Assembly (NCBI RefSeq): GCF_014646055.1
Contig: NZ_BMMS01000027.1
Location: 1 to 61,140, forward strand
Length of the DNA stretch: 61,140 nt
Source: Wenjunlia tyrosinilytica
GTDB taxonomy: Bacteria > Actinomycetota > Actinomycetes > Streptomycetales > Streptomycetaceae
Reading direction: 5' to 3'
Positions 44,084-52,420 of this stretch are shown here, piece after piece (the first letter of the stretch is position 1; each line of letters begins with the position of its first letter). Below the pieces are notes generated by a model. The model had not been told where the DNA came from. It was given only the letters and a program-made list of their open reading frames with translations, and made no database searches. Position numbers and translations under genes: made by a program.

Positions 44084-44298
44084 GCGGGTATGGGTTCCTC
44101 TCCGGGGCAGCGCCCGCGCTCTGGCCGTGAAACTCCCCATGCGGTGGGGAACTTGGTGGTACGCGCCCGACTCTAATGGCGGAGTGACCAATTCCGCGCG
44201 GACTCCTGGGGAGGGGTCGGCGGAGCGGAATGAGACACTTGGCCGTTTTGTCATGCGCAACTTCAGCGGGTAACCGAAGGTAACGGGCTTCATGATCG

Positions 44299-44314
44299 GT
44301 TACGTTCGAGTAAC
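44299..44314. promoter_or_regulatory. inverted repeat GTTAC-N6-GTAAC between divergent genes
   Basis: The 5-bp arms flank GTTCGA, and two further GTAAC copies sit just upstream (around 44270-44282) in a locally AT-rich stretch. It lies 34 bases before the 44348 start and ~215 bases before the Mrr-TerD start. It may be a control site for one or both. Confidence 0.4.
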
Positions 44315-44347
44315 GTGCTCCCACCCGAGTGCCATGGGAGGCGCCGA

Positions 44348-45721
44348 ATGCCCATACCCCGCTCGCACAAGCGGCGTCGTCGTACACAAGAACGCAATCC
44401 AACGCCGCCGACGCCACCGTCACCGCCAACGATGTCACTGCCCGACGGCGTGACGAAGCGGCCGAGCGTCATCGCCACGGCCGTCGCCGTAGGGGTGATC
44501 GCCCTGCTCATGGCCGTCGGCGGCTCCTCGATCTTCACCCGCACCCGGGCGTTCCTCGACTTCGGCGCCGGCGTGCTCGCCCTGGTGTCGCTGACCGCCG
44601 CCGTCCTGTGGGGGCTGGTCGCCACCGACCGGCTCTTCCTCAACCCGCGCCACCGGATCCTCGCCCAGGGCGTGCACCGCGCGGCCGCCGTGGCCGGTCT
44701 CGCCTTCCTCGGCCTGCACATCTGGGTCAAGGTCGCCAACAACGAGGCCGACCCCGCCTCCTCCGTCGTGCCCTTGGCCGATGGCGAGCAGCCCCTGCTC
44801 ATCGGCATGGGGACGATCGCCGCCTACGTGTTCGTCGGAGTCGCCGTCACCGGCGCGCTCAGGAGCGTGTTCACCTCGCCGAAGCGCGCCCGCCTGTGGC
44901 GCTCCCTGCACGCGACCGCCTACGGCGCGTGGGGCGCGTCACTCGTCCACGGCCTCCAGTCGGGGCGTGCGGCGGCCGGATGGGTCAGCACGTTCTACGC
45001 GCTGAGCCTGGCCGGTGTCGCCGGAGCGCTCATCCTGCGGCAGAGAGCCAAGAGCGGAGGCGGAGTGCCCAACGCGCTGCGCGGGCCGCTCGCCCCGCTG
45101 ATGAGGGCGACGGAGCGCACCCAGCTTCCGGTGCCCGAGCGCCCCTCCCAGAATCCCGTCGGCCTGATCGACCCGGAGCCCGCCCCCGGCTCCCGGCAGA
45201 GCCAGGTCGGCCGCCCCCGGCCCGAGCCCCCGCGCGGCTTCGCGCCGACCCTCGACGAGACCCGCCCTCTCGACCTCAGCGTCGAGCCGCGTGCCGTCAC
45301 CGACCAGACGATCCAGATCGACCGGCCGCTGGACATGGACCGGCCGCTGGACATGGACCGGCCGCTGGGCATGGACCGGCCGCTGGACATGGACCGGCCG
45401 CTGGGCATGGACCGGCCGCTGAGCACGGAACGGCCGCTGGGCATGGACCGGCCGCTCGGCGCGTCCGACCAGCGCGAGCACGCCGCCCTGCCGGACCCGT
45501 TCTCGCGAGGCGGGCGCGATCTGCCCCGCGATCTGCCCTGGGCCGCCACCCCCGCACCGCGCCCGACCACGGCCTTCCCGCGGCAGGCCGTGAACGAGCC
45601 ACCGGCCGCCCCCGGACCGGGACGCCCGCCGACTCCGAGCGCCGCCGCGCCGGTGCGCGGTGAACCCTGGCTGTCGGGCGACAGCTCGGCGTACAAGCAC
45701 CTCAGCGGAGGCACCTCGTGA
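44348..45721 (+). CDS. cytochrome b561/ferric-reductase-like membrane protein with repeat-rich tail
   Basis: This 457-residue protein has an Arg/Pro-rich start and about six hydrophobic segments between residues ~40 and 235. Paired His residues in [20 protein letters not shown] and [17 protein letters not shown] are spaced as heme-b ligands in ferric-reductase/cytochrome b561-type proteins. The C-terminal ~220 residues are disordered and contain eight copies of a six-residue repeat ([12 protein letters not shown]). GGGAGG lies 7 bases before the ATG. Its TGA overlaps the GTG of the NuoF-like gene (GTGA), implying a joint electron-transfer function. Confidence 0.8.
   Translation: MPIPRSHKRRRRTQERNPTPPTPPSPPTMSLPDGVTKRPSVIATAVAVGVIALLMAVGGSSIFTRTRAFLDFGAGVLALVSLTAAVLWGLVATDRLFLNPRHRILAQGVHRAAAVAGLAFLGLHIWVKVANNEADPASSVVPLADGEQPLLIGMGTIAAYVFVGVAVTGALRSVFTSPKRARLWRSLHATAYGAWGASLVHGLQSGRAAAGWVSTFYALSLAGVAGALILRQRAKSGGGVPNALRGPLAPLMRATERTQLPVPERPSQNPVGLIDPEPAPGSRQSQVGRPRPEPPRGFAPTLDETRPLDLSVEPRAVTDQTIQIDRPLDMDRPLDMDRPLGMDRPLDMDRPLGMDRPLSTERPLGMDRPLGASDQREHAALPDPFSRGGRDLPRDLPWAATPAPRPTTAFPRQAVNEPPAAPGPGRPPTPSAAAPVRGEPWLSGDSSAYKHLSGGTS
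45320..45463. repeat. 18-bp in-frame tandem repeat, eight units (DRPLDM)
   Basis: Units begin every 18 bases from 45320; they encode [42 protein letters not shown] and DRPLGA. The changed copies at the right end suggest an older, decaying side and a younger left side. Confidence 0.92.
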
Positions 45722-47217
45722 ACGTCGCTCCTCCCAGGGTCCTGGCGGTCGGACTCCCCCGTCTGCTCGCCGGCCTCGAGTTCACGGACAGGCTCGACCG
45801 CGTGGGCCACCTGACCACCCACGGCACCCTGCCCGCCCTGCGCACCGAGGACGTCATCGCCCTCGCCGAGGACATCGACCTGCGCGGGCGAGGCGGCGCC
45901 GGTTTCCCGTTCGCCCGCAAGGTGCGCGCCGTCGTGGAGTCGGCCCGTCGCGGTGACGGACGCACCGCCGTCGTGATCAACGGCAGTGAGGGCGAACCCG
46001 CCTGCCGCAAGGACGAGACGCTGCTGCGCCGCTCGCCGCACCTCGTGCTCGACGGGGCGCTGCTCGCCGCCGAGGCGCTCGGCTCGCAGGAAGTCGTCAT
46101 CGGCGTGACTCAGCCCTACGTGGAGCGGTCGGTGAGCGAGGCTCTCGCCGAACGGGGCCCGTTGGGCCGCTCGGTCCGTGTCGAGATGCTCCCCGAGCGC
46201 TTCGTCACCGGAGAGGGAACCGCGCTCACCCGGGGCCTCAACACCGGCATCACCCTGCCGCCCGGACGCAAGGTCCGCACCTGCGACAGCGGTCTGCGCG
46301 GACTGCCGACCCTGCTGTCCAACACCGAGACCTTCACCCAACTGGCCATCGCGGCACGCCTGGGCGCGCTCGGCTACCGCACGACCGGACTGCCGGACGA
46401 GCCCGGAACGGTCCTGCTCACGATCATGGGCCAGATCGTCATCGAGGCCCCCACCGGCGTCCCGATCTCGCACATTCTGAACATGTGCGGCATGACGACC
46501 GGTCAGGGCGTGCTGATCGGCGGCTACCACGGCAAGTGGATCGACGGCACCTCGGCCCAACTGGCCTCGATCTCGCGCGAATCCCTGGGCGCGTTCGGCG
46601 GAGTCCTCGGCGCGGGCGCGATCCTGCCGCTGCCCGAGAGTGTCTGCCCCCTCGGGGAGAGCGCACGTGTCCTGCGCTGGCTGGCGGGGGAGACCGCCGG
46701 ACAGTGCGGGCCGTGCTGGCGCGGACTGCCCGCGCTCGCCGACCACTTCGAGGAACTCGCCTACGCGGGTGGACGGTCCGCCTTCGACGGAGTCAACGCC
46801 TACATGGAGGCGGTCAAGGGCCGCGGCGCGTGCAGCCACCCCGACGGCACCGCCCGTTTCGCCCTGTCCTCCCTCGAGGTCTTCAGCGAGGACGTCGCCG
46901 AGCACGCCTACGGACGTGGCTGCGGTCGCCCGGTGCGGGGACTGCTGCCGTTGGAGAACGGCGTCGGAGCGCCCGAGCGCAAGGCGCTGCCGGCCGGGCC
47001 GTCGTCGCGCACGGAAGAGTCCACCGAGCGTCTCGTCGTCGACTGGACCCTCTGCGAGGGACACGGCCTGTGCGCCGACGTGCTGCCTGACGTGGTCTCC
47101 CTCGGCACCGACGGCTACCCGGCCTCGGCGAGCATGCCGCTGCCCGGGCACCTGCGCCAGCAGGCCCGCCGCGCCATCCGGCGCTGCCCGGCGCTCGCCC
47201 TCCGGCTGGAGCGCTGA
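45718..47217 (+). CDS. NuoF-like SLBB/iron-sulfur protein with C-terminal ferredoxin
   Basis: This 499-residue protein joins an NADH-dehydrogenase 51-kDa-type module to a ferredoxin. It has the FMN/NAD loop LRGRGGAGFPFARKV, INGSEGEPACRKDETLL, the SLBB domain, and the [4Fe-4S] ligands CGPC (GQCGPCWRG) with the distal CSHPDG. The last ~75 residues are a small ferredoxin of 3Fe-4S or 4Fe-4S type (CEGHGLCADVLPD ... RRCPALAL). It is missing the other Nuo subunits. It overlaps the cytochrome b-like gene by 4 bp and is followed after 83 bases by the DUF4142 gene. A route from NAD(P)H through FMN and iron-sulfur clusters to a membrane heme is plausible (inference). Confidence 0.85.
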   Translation: MNVAPPRVLAVGLPRLLAGLEFTDRLDRVGHLTTHGTLPALRTEDVIALAEDIDLRGRGGAGFPFARKVRAVVESARRGDGRTAVVINGSEGEPACRKDETLLRRSPHLVLDGALLAAEALGSQEVVIGVTQPYVERSVSEALAERGPLGRSVRVEMLPERFVTGEGTALTRGLNTGITLPPGRKVRTCDSGLRGLPTLLSNTETFTQLAIAARLGALGYRTTGLPDEPGTVLLTIMGQIVIEAPTGVPISHILNMCGMTTGQGVLIGGYHGKWIDGTSAQLASISRESLGAFGGVLGAGAILPLPESVCPLGESARVLRWLAGETAGQCGPCWRGLPALADHFEELAYAGGRSAFDGVNAYMEAVKGRGACSHPDGTARFALSSLEVFSEDVAEHAYGRGCGRPVRGLLPLENGVGAPERKALPAGPSSRTEESTERLVVDWTLCEGHGLCADVLPDVVSLGTDGYPASASMPLPGHLRQQARRAIRRCPALALRLER

Positions 47218-47300
47218 CTCCGGCCGGAGCGCCGACAAATATTCGGGCCCGGGCGTTGAGTGATTCATGTCCGTGCCACGTACCACTTGAGGAACCCCGC

Positions 47301-48089
47301 ATGCCCCGCACACGAACCCCCTACGGGGCGCATCGACCAGGAGGCATCTTGCGATCCACTACCGGTACCGGTCTCATCGTCGCCGCCCTGGCCGCCACAC
47401 TCGCCGCGCTGATCTTCCCCGTGACGAAGTTCAACGGGTCGAACGCCGCCAGCAGCGGCGACCCCAACTCCGGCGCGGTCGCAACGAAGTTCGGTCCGCT
47501 CACCCCGTCCGACCGCGACTTCATCGAGAAGGTCCGCCTGGCGGGACTGTGGGAACTGCCCGCTGGGCAGCAGGCCATGGAGCGCGGCAGCACCAAGGCC
47601 ATCCGCCGCGCCGGTCAGCACCTCATCGACGGCCACACGGCGCTGGACCGCGAGGTTCGCGACGTCGCCTCGCAGCTCGGCGTCGACCTGCCCAATCAGC
47701 CCAATGACCAGCAAAGGAGATGGCTGGGCGAGTTGAGCGCGGCGAGCGGCCGCGACTACGAGGTCAAGTTCGCCAACTTCCTGCGGCTGGCCCACGGCAG
47801 GGTCTTCGAGTTCGTCGCGAAGGAACGCAACGGCACCCGCAACACCCTGGTGCGTCAGCTGGCCAACAGCGCCAACACCACGGTTCTGGACCACATCACC
47901 GTGCTCGAGGAGACCGGTCTCGTCGACTTCGAGATGGTCGCGCGTGAGCAGGCCAAGCAGGCCGCCGCGGGAGGCAAGCCCTCGACCGCCGACCCCAGCT
48001 TCACCGCGCCCCCGACCCCGGCGCCCCCGGTCACCCCCAGCAGCGACAACTCGCTGCCCCCGGCCTGGACCGCCCCGCCGAAGAACTAG
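47301..48089 (+). CDS. DUF4142 domain membrane-anchored/exported protein
   Basis: This 262-residue protein has an N-terminal hydrophobic anchor or signal (GTGLIVAALAATLAALIFPV). The core (about residues 60-205) is DUF4142, a ferritin-like helical bundle: LTPSDRDFIEKVRLAGLWELPAGQQAMERGS, AGQHLIDGHTALDREVRDVASQLGVDLP, and ANTTVLDHITVLEETGLVDF. The end is Pro-rich. The ATG at 47301 has GAGGAA 6 bases upstream. It is the third gene of the cytochrome b/NuoF-Fd unit. DUF4142 function is unknown, though the His/Glu helices could hold metals. Confidence 0.9.
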   Translation: MPRTRTPYGAHRPGGILRSTTGTGLIVAALAATLAALIFPVTKFNGSNAASSGDPNSGAVATKFGPLTPSDRDFIEKVRLAGLWELPAGQQAMERGSTKAIRRAGQHLIDGHTALDREVRDVASQLGVDLPNQPNDQQRRWLGELSAASGRDYEVKFANFLRLAHGRVFEFVAKERNGTRNTLVRQLANSANTTVLDHITVLEETGLVDFEMVAREQAKQAAAGGKPSTADPSFTAPPTPAPPVTPSSDNSLPPAWTAPPKN

Positions 48090-48316
48090 GCGGGGGCGTT
48101 CGGTGCCCTCCGGGTCTTTCATACCGGGGATGACGCAGGATCGGTTGTTCCGGTTGTCGGTGGACGACACCTTCTTTCACGGGCCCAGTCCACTCCTGTG
48201 GCCCGGCCCCCAGTCAACTCCTGCGGTCCGGTCCGCACCCGACTCCTCGGCCCCAGTCAAGTCCTACGGTCCGCAGTCGACTCCTGCGTCCCGTCCGCAC
48301 TCAACTCCTGCGGTCC
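48090..48316. repeat. degenerate CAGTCAACTCCTGCGGTCCG repeats reaching the PHP gene end
   Basis: Between the two convergent genes, variants of the 20-base unit occur near 48186, 48211, 48254, 48274 and 48297. The last copy runs into the final codons of the PHP-domain gene. The remaining ~95 bases show nothing specific. Confidence 0.65.
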
Positions 48317-49335
48317 CGGCTCCACTTCAGCAGCGGCTCCACGGAGAGTGTGTTGACCACCCGTTCGGGAGTGACACCGCACACCGCGGCGCGGGCGCAG
48401 CCGTAGATCTGCCAGTCCAGTTGGCCCGGGGCATGGGCATCGGTGTCGATCGAGAACACCACGCCCGCCTCAAGCGCCGTCCGGATGAGGCGGTCCGGCG
48501 GATCAGACCGCTCGGGGCGGCAATTGATCTCCAGCGCGGTGGCGGTCTCGGCGCAGGCCCCGAAGACCGCGTCCGCGTCGAACTCCGACTCCGGGCGGCC
48601 CCGGCCGCTGATCAGCCGGCCGGTGCAGTGGCCGAGGACGTCCACCCGGGGGTTGCGCACCGCCTCGACCATCCGCCGGGTCATCGCCCGCGACTCCATC
48701 CGCAGCTTGGAGTGCACCGAGGCCACCACGATGTCGAGTTCGTCGAGCAGTTCCGGCTCCTGGTCCAGGCTGCCGTCCTCGAGGATGTCGCACTCGATTC
48801 CCGTCAGGAGCCGGAAGGGCGCCAGCTCCTCGTTGACCTCGGCGACCACCGTGAGCTGCTCGCGCAGCCGCTGCGGTGACAGCCCGCGGGCGATCGTCAG
48901 GCGGGGGGAGTGGTCGGTCAGCACCGCCCACTCATGACCGAGGTCGCGTGCCGTCACCGCCATCTCCAGGATGGGGCTGCCGCCGTCGGACCAGTCGGAG
49001 TGCAGATGGCAGTCCCCGCGCAGCGCCTCGCGCAGCCGCTCGCCTCCCTCCGTGAGCGGTTCGCCCGCCTGTTCCTCCAGGGCCACCAGATAGCCGGGCC
49101 GGTTCCCGTCGAGGCTCTCGTGGACCACCTCTGCGGTCTTGGGCCCGACCCCGCTCAACTCGGTGAGGGTGCGCTCGCTGTGGCGTCGGCGCAGCTCGTC
49201 CGCGGGCAGCTCCGCGATGGCCGCGGCCGCTCTGCGGAAGGCCTGTACACGGTAGGTGGGCGCCTGCTCGCGCTCCAGCAGGAAAGCGATCCGCTGAAGC
49301 GCCTCGACCGGATCGGGGTCGTGCCGTGGGGACAT
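48301..49335 (-). CDS. HhH plus PHP-domain phosphoesterase (PolX-like without polymerase palm)
   Basis: This is a 344-residue protein. The first ~75 residues resemble the 8-kDa/HhH part of family X polymerase (ALQRIAFLLEREQAPTYRVQAFRRAAAAI, LTELSGVGPKTAEVV). Residues ~105-330 are a full PHP metallo-phosphoesterase domain with all motifs: DCHLHSDWSDGG, LTDHSPR, GIECDI, VVASVHS, VLGHCTGR, and DTDAHAPG. The polymerase palm and fingers of PolX are missing. ATG 49335 has GGAGG 5 bases upstream. It follows the ligase by 10 bases in the same operon as Ku, so a DNA-end trimming (3'-phosphatase or exonuclease) role in NHEJ is likely (inference). Confidence 0.85.
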   Translation of the reverse strand: MSPRHDPDPVEALQRIAFLLEREQAPTYRVQAFRRAAAAIAELPADELRRRHSERTLTELSGVGPKTAEVVHESLDGNRPGYLVALEEQAGEPLTEGGERLREALRGDCHLHSDWSDGGSPILEMAVTARDLGHEWAVLTDHSPRLTIARGLSPQRLREQLTVVAEVNEELAPFRLLTGIECDILEDGSLDQEPELLDELDIVVASVHSKLRMESRAMTRRMVEAVRNPRVDVLGHCTGRLISGRGRPESEFDADAVFGACAETATALEINCRPERSDPPDRLIRTALEAGVVFSIDTDAHAPGQLDWQIYGCARAAVCGVTPERVVNTLSVEPLLKWSRDRRS

Positions 49336-49345
49336 CACCGCCTCC

Positions 49346-50338
49346 TCAGGGGCCGTGCTCGCCGCGGAGCCCGCGCCAGACCGGCTGTCGCATCTGCCCG
49401 GCCGGGGTCCATTCGAAGAACTCCACCTCGCCGGTCAGCACGGGCTCGCACCAGCGGACCGGGTGCCCGCGCTCCAGCGCCTGACGCGGATTGAAGAACG
49501 GCGGCGACTCCATCTCCAGGCGGCGCAGCTCGGTGGCGAACCATGTGCGGTCGGCGTGCGTGAACCCCGAGCCCACCGCCCCGCAGTAGCGCAGCCCGCC
49601 GCCTTCCGGCAGGCCCACCAGCAGCGACTTCATGACGGTCGCCGCGCGGTCGGACGGGATCCAGCCGCCGATCAGCACATCCAGGGTCCTCCAGTGCTTG
49701 ATCTTGATCCAGTCGCGGGAGCGCTTGCCGGGCCAGTACCGCGAGTCCAGGCGCTTGGCGATCACCCCCTCCAGGCCCATGGTCAGGGTCCAGGTCATCG
49801 CCGTGTCGCCCTCACCGTGCCAGGCGGGCGGTACACCGATCCGGCCCGATTCCATGCCCATGCCCTCGAGGAGTTCACGCCGCGCCCGGTAGGGGAGCGA
49901 GGTGGTCTGCCCGCCGGAGCGCCACAGGATGTCGAAGACCATGAGGGAGACCGGGGTGGTGCGGGTCGCCGCCTTGATGGCGGGCAGCTTGTCGAGGTTC
50001 ATCCGCTCCTGGAGGCGGGCGAAGCTGGGCCGCCCCTTGCTGTCCACGGCGACGATCTCGGCGTCGAGGATCACGTCCTCGCCGGGCAGGAGCGCGGGCA
50101 GGTCGGCGAGTTCGGGGTAGCGGAAGGTGACGTCGTTGTTGTTGCGGGAGACGAGCTTCATCCCGCCGTCGCCCGGCAGATAGGCGAGGACGCGGATGCC
50201 GTCCCACTTCACCTCGAACGCCCACCGCCAGGGGTCGGTCGGCACCGTCCCCTGGGTGGCGAGCATGGGGGACAGGAGCGGCAGTTGCGCGGGCGCCGTC
50301 CCGCGGGCCGGCCGGTTCACGGGCTCATGGGGCTTCAC
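49346..50338 (-). CDS. ligC: ATP-dependent DNA ligase of the NHEJ (LigC/LigD-ligase) type
   Basis: This 330-residue ligase seals ends held by Ku. The AMP-accepting Lys is in FEVKWDGIR (motif I), with DAEIVAVD (motif III), GVIAKRLDSRYWPGKRSRDWIKIK (motifs IV-V) and the C-terminal OB domain (LRYCGAVGSGFTHADR, HPVRWCEPVLTGEVEFFEW). No polymerase or phosphoesterase domain is fused, so LigD functions are split here. Its start overlaps the Ku stop by 4 bp. Confidence 0.95.
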   Translation of the reverse strand: MKPHEPVNRPARGTAPAQLPLLSPMLATQGTVPTDPWRWAFEVKWDGIRVLAYLPGDGGMKLVSRNNNDVTFRYPELADLPALLPGEDVILDAEIVAVDSKGRPSFARLQERMNLDKLPAIKAATRTTPVSLMVFDILWRSGGQTTSLPYRARRELLEGMGMESGRIGVPPAWHGEGDTAMTWTLTMGLEGVIAKRLDSRYWPGKRSRDWIKIKHWRTLDVLIGGWIPSDRAATVMKSLLVGLPEGGGLRYCGAVGSGFTHADRTWFATELRRLEMESPPFFNPRQALERGHPVRWCEPVLTGEVEFFEWTPAGQMRQPVWRGLRGEHGP

Positions 50339-51459
50339 GAGGCCTTACGGCGGGAGGCGGTCTTCTTCGCCGTCTTCTTGGCGGTGGTCTTCGCCGGGCT
50401 CTTCGCCGCCGTCTTGTCCGCCGTCCGGTCCGCCGCCTTGGCCGCCGTCTTGGCCGCCGTCTTGCCAGTGGTCTTGGCCGGAGCCTTCGCGGCGGTCCTG
50501 CCCGCCGTCTTCTTCGCCGCCGCGGCCGCCGTCTTCTTGGCGGCGGTCTTCTTCGCGGTGCTCTTCCTGGCCGCGCCCCCGGAAGGAGCCCTCGACGCGG
50601 TCGTCCTCGCCGTACCGCCGCCGGCCGCCGCGAGGGCTTCCTCTTCCTCCTCCTCCGGCTGCGCCGAGGCGGCCTCGCCACGCGACTGGCGCACGCTCTT
50701 GACGCTGTCGCGCAGCGCGGACATCAGGTCGATCACATTGCTGGCCGCCGGTACCTCCTCGGCCTCGCGAGGCGGCTCCACGCCCTGGAGACGCGCCTCG
50801 ACGACCTGCTGCAATGCCTCCTGGTACTCGTCGTGCAGCTCGCCGAGGTCGAATCCCTCGCTGAGGGTGTCCATCAGGGAGCGGGCCATCTTCAGCTCCT
50901 GCGGCCGTACCTTGGTGTCCCCCTCGGGCGCGGCCTCGGACGCGGGCCTGACCTCGTCCGGCCAGAGCATCGTCTGGAGCACCAGGACATCGTCGTGGAC
51001 GCGCAGCACCGCCAGCGACTCGCGCGTGCGCAGGGTCACCTTCGTCACGGCGACCTGGCCCGCGTCGACCAGCGCCTCCCGCAGCAGGGTGTAGGGCTTG
51101 GCGCCCGCGCGATCCGCGCTGCCCACGTAGTAGGGGGTCGAGAACATGATCGGGTCGATGGTGTCCTCGTCCACGAAGGCGAGGACGTCGATCGTCTTCT
51201 TGCTGGGCAGGGGCAGCTGGGCGAGGTCCTCGTCGGTGAGGATCACCGTTCGCCCGTCCGGAGCCTCGTAGCCCTTGGCGATCTCCTGGTAGGGGATCTC
51301 CTTGCCCTCCTCCTCGCAGACCCGGCGCAGCCTGATCCGGCCGCCGTCGTCGGCGTGCACCTGATGGAGGGGGACCCGGTGTTCCTGGATGGCGGAGAAC
51401 AGCTGGACAGGGACGCTGACCAGGCCAAAGGAAATAATCCCTTTCCAGATACTCCGCAT
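50335..51459 (-). CDS. ku: Ku DNA end-binding protein with Lys/Ala-rich tail
   Basis: This 374-residue Ku homologue has the beta-barrel core (WKGIISFGLVSVPVQLFSAI, RIRLRRVCEEEGKEIPYQEIAKGYEA, FSTPYYVGSADRAGAKPYTLLREAL). It has an extended C-terminus (residues ~275-374) of KTAAKKT/AAK repeats, histone-H1-like, as known for Streptomyces and mycobacterial Ku, binding DNA nonspecifically. A polyacidic stretch EEEEEE separates core and tail. AAGGG lies ~8 bases before the ATG. The divergent LigD polymerase gene begins only 31 bases away. Confidence 0.97.
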   Translation of the reverse strand: MRSIWKGIISFGLVSVPVQLFSAIQEHRVPLHQVHADDGGRIRLRRVCEEEGKEIPYQEIAKGYEAPDGRTVILTDEDLAQLPLPSKKTIDVLAFVDEDTIDPIMFSTPYYVGSADRAGAKPYTLLREALVDAGQVAVTKVTLRTRESLAVLRVHDDVLVLQTMLWPDEVRPASEAAPEGDTKVRPQELKMARSLMDTLSEGFDLGELHDEYQEALQQVVEARLQGVEPPREAEEVPAASNVIDLMSALRDSVKSVRQSRGEAASAQPEEEEEEALAAAGGGTARTTASRAPSGGAARKSTAKKTAAKKTAAAAAKKTAGRTAAKAPAKTTGKTAAKTAAKAADRTADKTAAKSPAKTTAKKTAKKTASRRKAS

Positions 51460-51490
51460 GGTTTCGTCCCTTCGTGGGGACTTTCAGATT

Positions 51491-52393
51491 ATGCCGGAGC
51501 GCACCGCCACGACAGTCGAGGGCCGCAGCCTCGTCCTGAGCAACCTCGACAAGGTCCTGTGGCCCGCCACCGGCACGACCAAGGCGGAAGCGCTCCACTA
51601 CTACGCTCGGATCGCCCCCGCGATGCTGCCCCACCTGCGCGAGCGGCCCGCCTCCTTCGTCCGCTTCCCCGACGGTGTGGAGGCCGAGCGCTTCTACACC
51701 AAGAACCCCCCGCCGGGACTACCGGAATGGGTGGCGACCGTGCGGGTGAACGGCAAGGACGGGGTGCGCAGCCATGTGGTGGTCAACGACCTTCCCTCAC
51801 TCATGGCGCTCGCCAACCTCGCGGCCCTCGAGATGCACGTCCCGCAGTGGCGCGACAGCCGACCCGACTCCCACGACCGGCTCGTCATCGACCTCGACCC
51901 CGGGCCGGGCGTCGGACTGGTGGAGTGCTGCCATGTCGCCCTGCTGTTGCGAGAGGCCATGGAGGAGGAGGGGCTGTCGGTCTGGGCCAAGACCAGCGGG
52001 GCCAAAGGTCTGCACCTGTACGCGCCGCTGACCGGGCTGCCCGAAGCCCGGGTCTCCGGCTACGCCAAGTCTCTCGCCCGGCGCTTCGAGGACAGCCACC
52101 CGGACCTCGTCGTCCACCGCATGGCCAAGGCGCTGCGGCCGGGCAAGGTCTTCGTCGACTGGAGCCAGAACGCGACGGCCAAGACCACCGCCGCCCCCTA
52201 CACCCTGCGTGCCCGACCGGTGCCCGCCGTGTCCACCCCGGTGAGCTGGGAGGAGATCGCCGAGTGCGCCTCACCGGAAGACCTGGCGTTCACCCCCGAG
52301 CAGGTCGTCGAGCGGGTGGCCGAGCACGGCGACCTGCTGGAAGGGCTTCTCGATCCCGCCGCCGCCTCCGATCTGTCGGACGCGCACGCGTAG
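51491..52393 (+). CDS. LigD-type NHEJ polymerase/primase (stand-alone POL domain)
   Basis: This 300-residue AEP-superfamily polymerase fills gaps at double-strand breaks. Motifs: LSNLDKVLWPATGTTKAEALHYYARIAPAMLPHL at the start, VIDLDPGPGVG (metal-binding Asp pair), WAKTSGAKGLHLYAPL, and VFVDWSQNATAKTTAAPYTLRARPVPAVSTPVSWEE. The start is ATG 51491 (MPERTATTVEG); an upstream in-frame ATG at 51458 would overlap the Ku start antisense. The ribosome site is weak (GGGGA 11 bases upstream). It is convergent with the P450 gene. Confidence 0.95.
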   Translation: MPERTATTVEGRSLVLSNLDKVLWPATGTTKAEALHYYARIAPAMLPHLRERPASFVRFPDGVEAERFYTKNPPPGLPEWVATVRVNGKDGVRSHVVVNDLPSLMALANLAALEMHVPQWRDSRPDSHDRLVIDLDPGPGVGLVECCHVALLLREAMEEEGLSVWAKTSGAKGLHLYAPLTGLPEARVSGYAKSLARRFEDSHPDLVVHRMAKALRPGKVFVDWSQNATAKTTAAPYTLRARPVPAVSTPVSWEEIAECASPEDLAFTPEQVVERVAEHGDLLEGLLDPAAASDLSDAHA

Positions 52394-52420
52394 CGGACGG
52401 GGAAGTCGGCTCGGGGGATG

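Noticed and set aside
44995-47313. Minus-strand open frame of 772 codons
   Set aside because: Antisense of the NuoF-like gene and the cytochrome b-like tail.
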